A stretch of DNA of 64,000 nt from Cladophialophora immunda (taxonomy: Eukaryota; Ascomycota; Eurotiomycetes; Chaetothyriales; Herpotrichiellaceae), in assembly GCF_000835495.1 (NCBI RefSeq), contig NW_015622541.1:6820001-6884000 (forward strand). The letters are read 5' to 3'. Shown piece by piece: positions 22,393-34,051 of the stretch. The notes under the pieces were generated by a model. It did no database searches, was not told the DNA's origin, and saw nothing but the letters and a program-made list of their open reading frames with translations. The first letter of the stretch is position 1; each line of letters starts with the position of its first letter. Made by a program: the position numbers and the translations under genes.

Positions 22393-23420
22393 CTGAGGCC
22401 ATGAGCAAACGGGAACTCTTGGGGTGTCATCCAGTTTAGGACTTCAACTCTGTAGGAGTTGAGCTTTGTTAAGGAGATGTCGATCAATTTGGCCTCGCCC
22501 TTGGCACAATACAGGACTCCTTTTGCTAGCAAGTTGGAAACGCCGAAAATCCACATGAGCACGATACGCCCAGAGGACGTACTTACTACCAAGTATCTCA
22601 TTGCTGAATCTGCATTCTTCGGGTACATCATGGAAGGCTTTATGTGAGATTCAATAGATACTAGATCTCGTCCATTCTCCAACGCGTTTAAGAAGTCAAG
22701 ATGGGAGTTGTGGATTGGCTCTGCCAGCTGGTCGCCAGAGGCCCGTCGGGGCTTGAGGTAGGTTTCCGATCAGCAGCAATCGTCTCAGAGCCGGAATGAG
22801 AGGATGCAGCTTGCAGTTGAGGCCGTCATAAGTTCAGCAATTCAGGTTGAAAGGATGAAATCCTTCAGAAACCCATCAACTGTGTGCTGGGGCCTGAGCC
22901 AACAGGAGTCGGAGGGGAGGGATCTATTGAAAACCGAGGTTTGGCCCGTCCACCCCTGGTCGGCCCAGCGCCACTTTCATGTGGGGGCCCCAGAATATGG
23001 TACCCCAGATTGCTCCAGAAGCTCCAGAAACCCCAGACGCAGGTCGACGAGGGACGGAAATTGATTTAGGTCCGACCGCCTGCTCGAAACCTAGAACTCT
23101 GCCAAGTTGTCTTGTCTTGACCCGAGACCAGCCTCTCCTCACCGCAAATGGTCAGCTAGACCCCTACCATTAGCCGGGATCTAGAATATGCGCCTCGATA
23201 CATTCATTTCGGCACTAGACTATGTGGGGGTGAGATGGCTCTCCTGGATAAGGAGCTCAACGATTGGATCAACCTGAAAAGCCCGTCGACACCTCGGGCA
23301 GTGTTTTAGTTAGATAACCAAGAGTCGAAAAATCGATATTAAAGCCATCCCATCCCTGCCTACTCGACTGCGAGTGAGCTTCGCTAACATACGGAGCACA
23401 CCGGTGAACACATCTCCACA
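22393..23420. other. intergenic, nothing firm
   Basis: About 1 kb. A 97-codon - strand frame (22682-22389) just downstream of the surface-protein gene has one hydrophobic stretch but no recognised family. The rest is presumably the promoter of the efflux pump. Confidence 0.4.
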
Positions 23421-25555
23421 ATGGAGACTGAGATCAAGATGGATGCCAGTGAGATCGAAAAGGCGTCTGCAAACTCGCAACAGAAGCACGTTGAGGACGT
23501 TCCTCTCGACTTCCTCGACCCTCACCGTGCAGCTCTCGAGAACAACCCTGAACACGCGGAAAAGCTGTCCTTGTCGACAATACTGGCGGTCGTTGTATGT
23601 GGATTTGACACTTTATCTGATTATTGCATCATTCTGAAGTTAACGTGTCGTGGTAGTCTTTGGCGACGTCGTACATTTGTCCCATCTCCTGCGGCTTTTC
23701 TCTTGCGACGGGCATCATAATACCAATCGGCACGGATCTCGGAGACACAACTAAGATTACATGGCTGGTAGGCGGGTGGTCCATCGCCTCCTCCGTGTCC
23801 TTCTCCATGGCGGGGGGTTTGAGTGATGTGTTTGGGAGAAGGTGGACGATCCTCTCCGGCCAGATCTTCTGCGTCGTCGGCTCGGTATGTAAACGTCCCA
23901 TTTCTCTCCATTTTAGGCTCCGCATGTATGAGACCCTGCGTGGCTGATCGGAAATGACAGATTGTGGCGGCAACGGCACAGAATGTGAGCACCATCATTA
24001 TCGCCTCAACGTTTCTCGGGTTTGGCTGTGGCATCATCTTCGTGAGCTACGCCGGGATCTCTGAATTGCTTCCCAATAAATGGCGGTAAGTGGGTGGTTG
24101 GTTTCTGCTTCTTGTGCAGATGATGCTAAGATCCAAAACAAGTGGAACGGGCCTGGCACTCACCGAATTCGCCATCAACGTTCCATGGTGCGCCAATGTC
24201 CTCATTGCCACTGAGCTGAACTTGCACACGTCACTGGGGTGGAGATGGTGCTATTACATCGGGCTGATCTTTGCTGTGATCAGCACATGTGGTACCCTCC
24301 TGTTCTACTGGCCGCCCCAAAGACCCCAATTCGACAATGAAAAGACTCGTTGGCAAGAAGTCAAAGAGCTAGACTTCATTGGAATCAGTCTGTACTCGGC
24401 TGGACTGGTGACCTTCCTCATCGGCTTGACCTGGGCCGGCCAGGCAGGCCATCCATGGCGAAGTGCTTCGGTGATCGTTCCGATCATTGCTGGCTTCTGC
24501 TGCTTAATGCTTTGTTTTGCGTACGACTTTACGTTGGCGAAGAGGCCGCTGTTCCCACTTGTGGTCTTCAGGAAACTGCGAGACTTTACCATGTTGCTCG
24601 GCATCGTCTTCGTGGCTGGTATGGCGCGAGCCTTTGTCTTCATCTGCTCCCCTGTACTGACAGACTTCAGGAATGACGTTCTACTCCATGATGGCGCTAC
24701 TCCCGCAGGCTTCTTTGTATATCTTCACAAGTGATGCAATGGAGATCGGATACATTGCCCTGCCAAACGGGATTGTTCAGGTATGTTTGGCCCTCTATAC
24801 CGGAACAAACTTGGAAAAGCAATTAATCCAGGAAACAGCTACTGTTCGGTGCCGTCGCAACCAGCTTCATGGGCAAGATCAAACACTTGAAAGCGCAAAT
24901 TCTTGTTTCCCTCGTCATCCAAACAATATTCATCGCCTGCCTCGCTGCCGTTATCCCACAAAACAAGGTCGGCTGGGCTGCACTTCAAGCCTTTGCAGTG
25001 GGACCATTTGCGTTGGTCGTGCTGGCTTGCTATGTCATTGCAGGTCTCAATATTCCACTGAAGTATCTGGGCGTGGCGACTGGTTTGATCGGGACTTTTC
25101 GAAGTATGGGAGGAAGTGTCGGAAATGCCATCTTCAATACGATTCTCCAGAGTGTGGTGGGCGCGGATCTCGGACCTGCCATTGCAGCGGCAGCTGTCGG
25201 GGAAGGCTTCAGTCCCGCAGGTCTGGAGGCACTAATCCCAGCAACCATTCAGACCGTGGTCGGCGTCCCGGGCGCCTTCGAAGGTGTTCCAGGAGCTACG
25301 CTTGCTGTGCAGAAGGCAGCTATCGTCGCCGCACGGTCAGTCTACGCCAAGGCCTTCCGGATGGTCTTCTTCAGCACAATCCCTTTCGGTGTGATTGCCA
25401 TCATCATTGCATGCTTCATTCGGGACCCTTCCATCTACCTGACGAACCATACTGCGATTCACATGGAGAGGGAAGGCATCTTTGACAGGAAAGCAACAAC
25501 ACATGAGCACAAGCACAGTGGGCAGGTTCGAGAACAGACACTGGAAGAGCAGTAG
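23421..25555 (+). CDS. TRI12-type MFS efflux transporter
   Basis: Six exons: 23421-23594, 23657-23884, 23961-24085, 24131-24618, 24671-24780 and 24839-25555, with introns of 45-76 bp, giving about 613 aa. All five junctions keep the frame and rebuild a 14-helix MFS protein. Family marks are GTDLGDTTKITWLVGGWSIASSV, SDVFGRRW (the MFS A motif), SYAGISELLPNKWR and GLGWRWCYYIGLI-like text after helix 5. The pattern fits fungal trichothecene-efflux-pump/DHA2 carriers (PF06609), which export toxic metabolites or handle siderophores at the plasma membrane. The cargo is unknown. It is followed on the same strand by a P450 and a C2H2 regulator, a layout common in secondary-metabolite or detoxification loci. 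Confidence 0.87.
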
Positions 25556-26541
25556 CGATAGCGACAAAACCTCTTGAAGTGAATGGCTTCGATACTGTTG
25601 AGGAGATATATGCTGGTCAACGAGTGTTCAGTCAAAGGGCATCGTCAATGAACTTTTGAACTTGAATAATACAGCCCAGCCGAATCTATTTAAAGAGATC
25701 AGGGCTGTAAAGTAGGAGACGAAAATTGCTTGGATGACAAAGGAAACGAGGATTCTCTACACTCAGGCTGTGCTTGTATACATGTTCAAATCTGTACGCG
25801 CAACGGATGGCGGGCGACGTGTGTCCTTCCTGTGAAGCGGAAATAATCAGCATCTTACAGGCTATTTTTCGGACAAGTTGAGTAGCTTGTCCTCGAGCAA
25901 ATGAAATTAACACATATATGTACAATTGCCAATCCACTTGTCCTTTTGTGCCGTCCCAGTTCCTTGTAGTCGAATACTACCCAAAGAACAGCGATTGCGG
26001 AGCTCCTTATCCACGGGTGGTCAGCAGTATTTGCAGCGGGGAATACCACAATGCGCAACTTGTATCTCTATGTTGCACTCAGTTTTCGCATCGAAGGTAC
26101 AGAGATTAGTTGGTCCTCAAGAGGTGGCGGTGGTGTACGAGGACAGGATGTGGGGCGTTGAAAGGTCCCTAGGTACGTAGTAGGTACATAGAAGACCCGC
26201 CCCCACCTCAGCCTCGTCAACCCACCTCAAGACCAAGATGGGGTGCAAGGTGGGGGGATTTGGTGGGAGGAAGAAGGGAAAGAGCGGAGATGGATGGGTC
26301 GAGATTGCACACCATCAGTTCATGTGGGTTTGGTCATGCAGTTCCTTGAAATTCTCGACTATCGGCAGACATCTATCCACAGATTTGGCGTGGTGTATGT
26401 GCGAAACGCCGCTAGGCAAATGCTGAAGTGCAAAATGTCCCCGGGCATATATCCTCGTGTAGACGCTGTAAAGACTAAAAGGAGGCCGTACCCTGTCACC
26501 TATCTAGGTACTTGCAGGGAACCTTGCACTCACCGTTCACC
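25556..26541. other. intergenic, promoter of the P450 gene
   Basis: About 985 bp without a supported gene. ATATAT at 26447-26452 lies about 90 bp before the P450 start. Short TAGGTAC words recur near 26170-26190 and 26510, a type of simple motif frequent in fungal intergenic DNA. Confidence 0.45.
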
Positions 26542-28237
26542 ATGAAATTAGAAACCAGCTTTGCAAACACTGGGTTTCTCAACCACTTTACTCAGCTGTC
26601 GGCGTTGCAAGTCGCTATCTCACTGCTTGCACTACCTTTCGCAGTGGGACTGGCCTATATCCTGGTCGATTACTGCCGAGTCCTCAAACAGCGACGCAGG
26701 CTTCCTCCGGGACCTTTTCCATGGCCACTCGTCGGCAATCACTACCAGATCAAGCTCCCGCGGCCATGGCTCTACATGGAGGACTTGAGTGAGCAATACA
26801 AGAGCTCGATGGTCACAATCTGGCATGGTCACAAGCCAAATATCATCTGCAACGACATATGGACCATCTCTGATTTACTCGACAAAAGGGCAAACATCTA
26901 TTCTTCCCGACCGCACATGGTCATGCTTGGGGATTCCCGGAATGCCACGGACTACGACCAAGTATGCCTGCCGCACAACGATCGTTGGCGATACCATCGT
27001 CGACTGACTCATAATGCCACGGGCTCCCAAGCCGTGCGCACCTACCGGCCATTCCAAGAAGCTGAAATCAGGATCTTGCTGCAAGACTTGTTGTTGACGC
27101 CGGACAATTATGTCAAAGCAATAGAACGATACTCGATCTCAATTGTGTCCTGCATCGGTTTCGGGCGTCGGGTGGACAAGATGAACGACGGTGTAGCACA
27201 GGTCGCACTGAAATTTATGGAAGGAGTGGACCTGGTCATGCCGGGAATGTTCATCATGGAGACCATCCCGCTCTTGATCAAACTCCCCAGATGGATCTAC
27301 CCGGCGGCATCGAAGGTGCTGGAGAACGGCAAGAAATTCCAGCGCTTCTTTACATCCTTGTCCAGAGAAGCCTCCACCGCAAGTTCCGACAACTTTGCAA
27401 AGGCGCTCTTCAAAGAGAAGGAGGTGAATGGCCTGCGTGACGAAGAGATTTCCTTTCTGACCGGCAACATGATCGGTGGCGGAGTGGACACGACGGCAAG
27501 CACGACCGTGACTTTTGTTCTCGCCATGTGCGCCTTTCCGGAAGTCCAAAAGAAAGCCCAAAAGTTCATCGACGACATTGTCGGGACTGAACGCTTACCG
27601 GACTGGACAGACGAGGCGCAGCTGCCCTATATCCGTGCATGTGTCGAGGAGGCGCTCCGTTGGCGCACGGTCACGATCTTGGGGGGGATTCCTCATGCAC
27701 CTTCGCAGGATGACGTGTATGGCGACTACCTTATACCCAAAGGAACGTGGATTACGGGCAACCTCTGGGCCATCCACCGAAACCCGGACGACTTCCCTGA
27801 CCCAGACGTTTACCGACCCGAACGCTTCATCGAGAGAGAGCGCCCTTACCCGAACAAGAAAGGTCACAATGCTTTCGGATGGGGACGAAGGCAGTGCAGT
27901 GGACAGCCACTGGCTGAACAGGGATTGTTTCTGACGTTTGTGCGGCTTCTGTGGGCATTTGACATCCGCCCCGGCGTAGATGGCAATGTGAGTTCAACGA
28001 TGCTACCCTGTGACAATTGAACCAGTACTGACATGTAAGAAGGGAAATGAGATACCGGTGGATATATTCGCATATGGGGAGTCGGAGAACATGCGTCCAG
28101 AGCCGTTTCTTGCTCGATTCATTCCTCGAAGCGATCGGCACCGTGAGATGGTCATCAAGGAAGGCGTCGCGGCAAGGGAATTTCTCAAGCAATTCGATGG
28201 CGAGACAAAGGTCAGAATGGAGCCATTGGAGATGTAA
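26542..28237 (+). CDS. cytochrome P450 monooxygenase
   Basis: Two exons: 26542-27987 and 28040-28237, with a 52-bp intron, giving about 547 aa, slightly long for the family. An N-terminal membrane anchor (about residues 22-43) is followed by the Pro-rich hinge RRLPPGPFPWPLVGN. The I-helix motif GGGVDTTAS is near residue 315, the K-helix ExxR (EALR) near 368, the PERF element near 430, and the heme-binding loop FGWGRRQCSG near 445-454. All key residues are present, so it should be active as an ER-bound oxygenase needing a P450 reductase. Overall layout is like O-methylsterigmatocystin oxidoreductase and related fungal P450s. I use the second in-frame ATG (26542); it gives a clean anchor. It lies between an efflux pump and a regulator. 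Confidence 0.92.
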
Positions 28238-28610
28238 AGTACACGGGTCGTAAACAGCGATTCGGCCCTTGAAGCTGAACCTGAGGAGCCTTTTTTTCAG
28301 TGACGTGGAGGTGATGATCTTGCTATGCTGCTTCGGCGGGATGTATCCTGAGTCCATCGAGACCTAGAACCGTGTTAAAGTTCCCATGTCTCTCAGATCG
28401 ACTGATGGCGAGCCCAAGGTTCAGCACCCCGGCTTGGACGCCCAAACCTTCAGTCCCCGCAATATCAGTCGCTTGAACCCTGGCCCCACCAGGTTGTTTG
28501 TGAATAAATACGTCTTGCAACTACCACATGCCCAAGTCTAGCACTTTTCCATCTCTTTTCCCGCTCCCCAACGACTTCGATCCGGCAAGGACCATTATAC
28601 CCTGACCGCG
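28238..28610. other. intergenic
   Basis: About 370 bp between the P450 stop codon and the C2H2 regulator start. Nothing seen apart from presumed 3' UTR and promoter. Confidence 0.45.
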
Positions 28611-31288
28611 ATGGATGGTATGTCGCCCGCCGGCGGGAAGAAATGTCAATTCTGTGATCGTCGATTCAGCAGAAACGAGCACCTTCGCCGACATCAACGG
28701 TATCGTACGTCGGGCAAGGCCAGGGCCAGCTACGTGCACCGGCTGACAGCTGCATAGACACGGGCGAAAAGCCATTCCAATGCCAGTTCTGCAGCAAATC
28801 ATATGCAAGAAGGTACGTAGTGCAGAAATCAGAGCGCCGGGCCTTTCTCACCCCGCCCTTCATTAGCGACGTCCTTGCCCGCCATCTTCGAAATCATGGC
28901 TCCGAAAACCACGGGGACGGGGCGAATACGGAGGGCCGAGAAGATCAAGAAGATTGCATGATGACGACGCAAGAATCCGCGCCAGAGGCTTCCTTTGAAC
29001 TGCAGCAGATGGACTTTCCTGCCGACCAACGTGCTCTTGGATTCGGCCATGATGGCGGCAGAGGTCCCTCTCTCAACAACCTAGAGAACCGAGCTGAGCC
29101 AGGCATAACCCCCAACGAGAATACCATCACGCATGCGATGCAACTTCCGGCCTCAGAACAGATGCCGGCGATGGAGGCTTTCCCCGTCTCCGCCACGGGC
29201 TTTGATCTGAGCGCACTCTGCGGCTACAACTTCGACTTCCCTTCGGTCTTCGAAGCGCTCGACAGATGGATCACGCCCGCCCCAACGGCAGACCACGGCA
29301 TGCTACCCTTTTTATCTCCAGGGCAGGAACCCCCAAATACAATCTCGGTCGACCCAGCCTCTCTAGAGCTGTCGAAGCGCGTGCAGCAGGCGTGGCCACG
29401 AAGGCGTGCGTCTCCCGTCATCCGCGTGATCCGCAACATGTGGCGCTGCGCCGCCTCGCACACGGCCGACAATTTCTTCTCGAACCCACTCGTCGCGGGC
29501 CCGTCTCGACCTCCGAATGCCAATATCTCAAGATCGAGGTGGAATATGGACGACGAATGCCGAGCCAGACTGATGTCAGATTGCGAGACCAACCTCCTCC
29601 CGGCGGAGAGCTACACCGGAGGAGTCACCGCGCCGGGATCGCCTCGCATCTCGGTCCCTTCAATGCAAGAAGAGGTGGAAGTGGAGGGCCTCTCGCCTCA
29701 AGCCCCCCGCCTCCCATTCCCCTCGACGGAAACGTTGGACATGAGCATCGACTTCTACTTCCGGCGGTTCCATCCGGTCCTGCCCTTCTTGCACAAAGCC
29801 ACCTTCGACGCGAAGGCGACGCCCAGCTGGCTCCTGCTACCCATCTGCTTGATTGGATTGTCGATCCTCAACCCCGGCGGATCCGAGGATCTCATTCGCC
29901 TGTATCTCGGCCGGCTCATACGGTTTAGTCGCTTGAACCTCACCTACAAGGGTTTGGGGAAGGGTGGAGCGCACCAACTCTTGACGTCCCTGGCGTCGGC
30001 GCTTCTGGTGCTGTACCTGGGTTTGAGCTGTGAGAAACTGGTCGACGAGTACCAGGCACACATGCTTGCCATACAGACGCTCTTCATCGCCGACCGTCAC
30101 GGGATGTTCTCGGCTCTTGACGGGGAGACGGTGGCCCTGGACATGTTCCAGAGTCATTTGGCTCCGGAGGAACAGTGGAAGTCTTGGGCACGGGTTGAAT
30201 CCTTAAAGAGATTGGTAATATGCTTGATATCTATCGATTCGGCTTACACCAGGATGCTTGACCTGGCCGCCAACATTGGAATCGAAAGAGTGGACGTGGT
30301 ACTGCCCTGTGACTCGACATTGTTTGAAGCACCCTCGGCGGCCGTGTTCTTCTCCCGAGTGGAAGCTGGGGCCTCGATGATTGCTCACCAAGCCGATCTA
30401 GCTGCGGCGCCGGTAGGAGCAGGGCCTTTGATTTCCACCCTCGACCCTCTGGGTCTGAGGGCACTTCTCGACGTCCTCTCCCTGCGCGAAGCAGCATACA
30501 GGCACAAGCTTCTCTCCAAGGCGACGTCTTCGTCCAGACTCACCTCCTTCGTTCCGGCGCTGGCATATGCGCAGAACGAGAGTGCGTCGAACATTGCCAG
30601 GGCCTTGGTATCCATCGCCACCACCAGGATGGCCGTGCTCCAGCAAGATACGCCGGCCGCGTTGACCTGGAACCATCTCTGCCTCCTGCTGTGCGCAGAT
30701 ATAGATCGAGTCCAGACTGCGTGCAGCAGGACCGGCTTGGAGGCCTCACGCAAGGCCATGAGGGACCTTTCCCCGTGGTCGCAGACGCCCAGCGCACGGC
30801 GGGCCGTCCTCCACGCGGCGCAGATCTTCAGCATTCTGTCGCAGCGGAGGGTCTCCGACTTCAAGACTCTGCTGCCGGAATTGCTCCTGTCGAACGCGGC
30901 GCTGGTCATGGCAATGTACGTCTGCATCAGTCCGCAGAACGACCACTCTTACACCGAACCCACCGAGCTGTTGCACAGACCGGACTGGTCCAGCATCGGA
31001 GACCAAGGGTTCTGCACGCGGTCCCGAGTCGATGACCGTGATCACTTGACGAGGTCCGTGAACGACCAGGTCCGGCGATTCATCACAGAGGGAGGAGCAT
31101 TTACATTCGGCGGCGAGACATACTCCCCCGGCGCGGTATCGGCGCGGAAGGTGGTGCTCGTCTACGCGCAGCTGGTCGACGAGATCTCGCCCAGGCCTGG
31201 GTCGGAGCATTCGCGGCTGCTTCGCACCATTGGCGACTTTCTGGGCGGGGTAGCCGAGCAGTTGACGGCGGTGATGGAGGTCGGCTGA
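28611..31288 (+). CDS. C2H2 zinc-finger transcription factor with fungal_trans domain
   Basis: Three exons: 28611-28704, 28758-28812 and 28867-31288, with introns of 53 and 54 bp, giving about 856 aa. The two small 5' exons are needed to build two tandem C2H2 fingers. Finger 1 is CQFC-x12-H-x3-H, followed by the TGEKPF linker; finger 2 is CQFC-x12-H-x3-H, each with one junction. A Ser/Pro/Glu-rich spacer follows. From about residue 330 the fungal-specific regulatory domain begins (IDFYFRRFHPVLPFLHKATFD, DRHGMFSA, RLVICLISIDSAYTRML). The C2H2 plus fungal_trans combination is known in filamentous ascomycetes. It acts in the nucleus; targets are unknown, but the neighbouring P450 and efflux pump are natural candidates. 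Confidence 0.88.
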
Positions 31289-32501
31289 ACGAGAGGCAGT
31301 CACCATTTGGCACCCCTGCGGCGGGCATAAATTGGCAAATGCTGATGGTAATACACACTACCGATCAGAAAGAGCAACGTTCCAACTAGCCCCGTCCTCG
31401 TCTCGGATATCAAGGCCCAAGGCCAGTTCTCACATCTTTAAAATCGCTGTCTCTGGATGCCTTGGGTCTGTGCAGGGCCTCTATTAGTCGTAGGTTGTGT
31501 TCTGAAATGGGATGCACTACAAAGCCTCTCTGCTGCCTGAATTCGACGGCGACGAGAGAGGACAAACCCCAGTATTTAACATGGAGGGCGATCCCGACCC
31601 ATTGAGGCTTAATGGAAGACGACGACTGGTACCTTAGAGAGACCCAGTCACATAGCAGCCGCCTGCTTGCGCTTTGAGTCTCTTGTGGTTATTGGGAATC
31701 CGAACATTGATCCCGCAAGGACTTGATACGGTTCGAACCTGGAGCGGCCATCGCTCGCCCTCCAGGATCAAAGCCCATTGGGCAGCAAGAGTTACTCGTT
31801 CTCGATTGATCTAGCTAGATACCTACTGCTCAATACCATACCGACCTGTGACATAGGTATATATACTTCGTCTGTTCTGGCCTATAGCTGCGCTGAGGGA
31901 GTCCGCAAGGCTGACGCGCGAAAAGGGGTCGATCACACTGTCCTCCCAAAAACATGCTCCATATGCCCCGCACCGCAGCGTTGGCCAAATTCTGGATGGT
32001 TGAGCACTTGAATTCGACCGTGAGTCACTCTGAGAGAGATACTGGAGCAGAATAATTTTCCTGCATCCCGCGCTTCGCGTAGAGAGTCCAGATACGAGTG
32101 ATAAGAGAGGAGAACATATGCAGAATATTGTTATGGACGCATGGTTGGTCCAGCTCAGTGCACAACATCCTTTAGGATCTCCTCAATCCAATTTTCATGG
32201 AGAGTAGGATGATGAGCCTCTCTATCCTGCTGCTCGAACACTGCGCACAACATAACTTGACGGTTGTTATGACCTTGGTCTAAACAGGGCCGTCGGGTTG
32301 ATTGAGTTGCAGTCACTCTGGCACCAAAGCCTGTCAGCGCTCTGTGCCGTCCTGATTGATATCCTGATGATGGCTCCAAACAAATATTCAGAGCCCGTCG
32401 GTGCTTGTTCCTGACCCCTGCGCGAGATTCCGCACAGTGGACCGTCCCTTCCTCTTTCCTCATTGAAGACCAGACATTCGGTTTTAATCCCTTGGTCTAC
32501 A
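31289..32501. other. intergenic, nothing seen
   Basis: About 1.2 kb between convergent genes. Short frames only. A GGTTCGAACC palindrome near 31731 was examined as a tRNA T-arm and rejected. Confidence 0.45.
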
Positions 32502-33320
32502 TTACCCGCCCTTCTTCATGCCTGCGGGCGAAGCCGCTTTGACAGGCGAGACCTCCGATCCTAGCTTCCCATCCAGCGATCCCTTTGCAAATCTCAGTGT
32601 GATCTTCTGCCGCTCCATATCTACCACCTTCTTCATCCGGTCCAGATCTCCGTCCCGGCCTTCGGCGTGCCGAACATTGGCTGCGCCATACGGCTTATCG
32701 ATCAAGAAAGTATCAGAGATAATCATCGTGTTGCCGGACCAGCGCGCTGGATGAGTCCGTGAGAGGGAATCGAACAGCGCTTGATCAACTGGGCTAGTGC
32801 CCTTGGGACCAACACGGGCTTGTGCTGCTTGTTGGCCAGCTATGTTCCTCGCAAGTCGGGTTTGCACAGCATTGGTATCGATTGTGTTAAGGGCCGAGAT
32901 GTTTGCAGATATAGCGGATGACTGAGGGAGCGAGAGGAGCTGAAACGTGCTGATCTGCGAAATGGGGATGATGCGGTAAGCACCCGCTGGCGCGACGAGG
33001 GAAGTGGAGGTAATGGAGGTGCTAGAGCTGGCAGTGGTGTTTATGACGAGAAGGTTGGTCAGGGGATCAGCTGTATAGACAGTCCCCTCCACTGTCGTTT
33101 GATTTGGCGCAGTGGTGGTCAGGCGGACACTGTGACAAGTATGAGCAACCTGAGGCGACTAGTCTCGTCAAGCACGAGCTTACCGGCTTCCAATCGCTAA
33201 CTGCAAACTAACGTCCTGAGAGACCGAAGATGCTGCAGGCTGAGTCGGCTCCCCCTTGGGCAGGGCCACGGGCACTCTGGCTCCTGCATTCTGGCGTCTG
33301 GTGTCGGCTGCCATCATCAT
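32502..33320 (-). CDS. LSM12-like protein (LSm plus anticodon-binding domain)
   Basis: Two exons on the - strand: 33320-33184 and 33129-32502, with a 54-bp intron, giving about 254 aa. The start is the first of three consecutive ATGs. An LSm-like region (about residues 36-85: VSLQLAIGSRVRLTTT...VEGTVYTADPLTNLLVINT) is split by the intron. An AD-type anticodon-binding domain follows at about 110-215 (ALFDSLSRTHPARWSGNTMIISDTFLIDKPYG, then MKKVVDMERQKI). This order matches eukaryotic LSM12, an RNA-associated protein linked to ataxin-2/Pbp1 and ribosomes. It is probably cytoplasmic. The N-terminal 35 residues and the C-terminal tail are low-complexity. Confidence 0.82.
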
Positions 33321-34051
33321 GCGATAGGGGCCCGCGGAAGGAGATCAGGTATGAAAGGACACTCCCACAGGAAGCTATCACTTTCGTAGCCTGTTGGCGA
33401 GCTGCGAGGACGTGGGGACTTCGAGGCGAGAGGCACAGAAGCGGCGTGGGTCTCAAACGGTTGGGATCAAAGTCGACGTGAGGCAGTGACAGGCCAGGCT
33501 CGTGCCGGCAGTCACGATGCTCCGGAGCGCAAAATTCAAAGCCAAATTGATACGCCGGGCGCCCAATGCCAATGCTTTTGGAAATGGAATGGAGAAGCAA
33601 AAGCGAACCGAAAGAGAAAATGAAGTGCGTGGTCGATCAACCCGCGACGATGATGAGCGCGAGAAGCCGCAACTGACGGGTGCGGTCGCAGTTCTGGTGG
33701 ACAAACTTATTTGGCGAGAAAGGGAAAGGCGAGTCTGGAGTTGGAGCGGGATACGAGCCGCATATGATTGGTCTATCGGGGTTGGAGTTTCACCGAAAGC
33801 CGCAAAGGGGGAAGAGGGGGGGGGAGCGGGCGGTCCCAGGATCAAGTTTTTATTTTCCAGGCACAAAAACACGGCCCAATTATGAACACTATCTATGCCT
33901 TAGATGCAATCCTGAAGCCCTCCAAGCGAAAGTGCCATGCACAACCAAAAAGCCAGCATGGACAAGTTTTCGAAAGTCCCGTCTCCCAAGACGATGCTAG
34001 AAGACATGCGAAAGAGAGACAGAGAGGGAATGGGGAGATACGACGACACGT
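33321..34051. other. intergenic
   Basis: About 730 bp between the LSM12-like start and the 6PGD stop. The overlapping frames here are not domain-bearing. Confidence 0.45.

Noticed and set aside
22389..22682. 97-codon - strand frame next to the eight-Cys gene
   Set aside because: Contains one hydrophobic stretch, but no family match and no splice partner. Left as intergenic.
31650..31745. Possible tRNA around GGTTCGAACC
   Set aside because: The T-stem does not pair, no A-box-like word or acceptor stem is found upstream, and the B-box lacks its final C.
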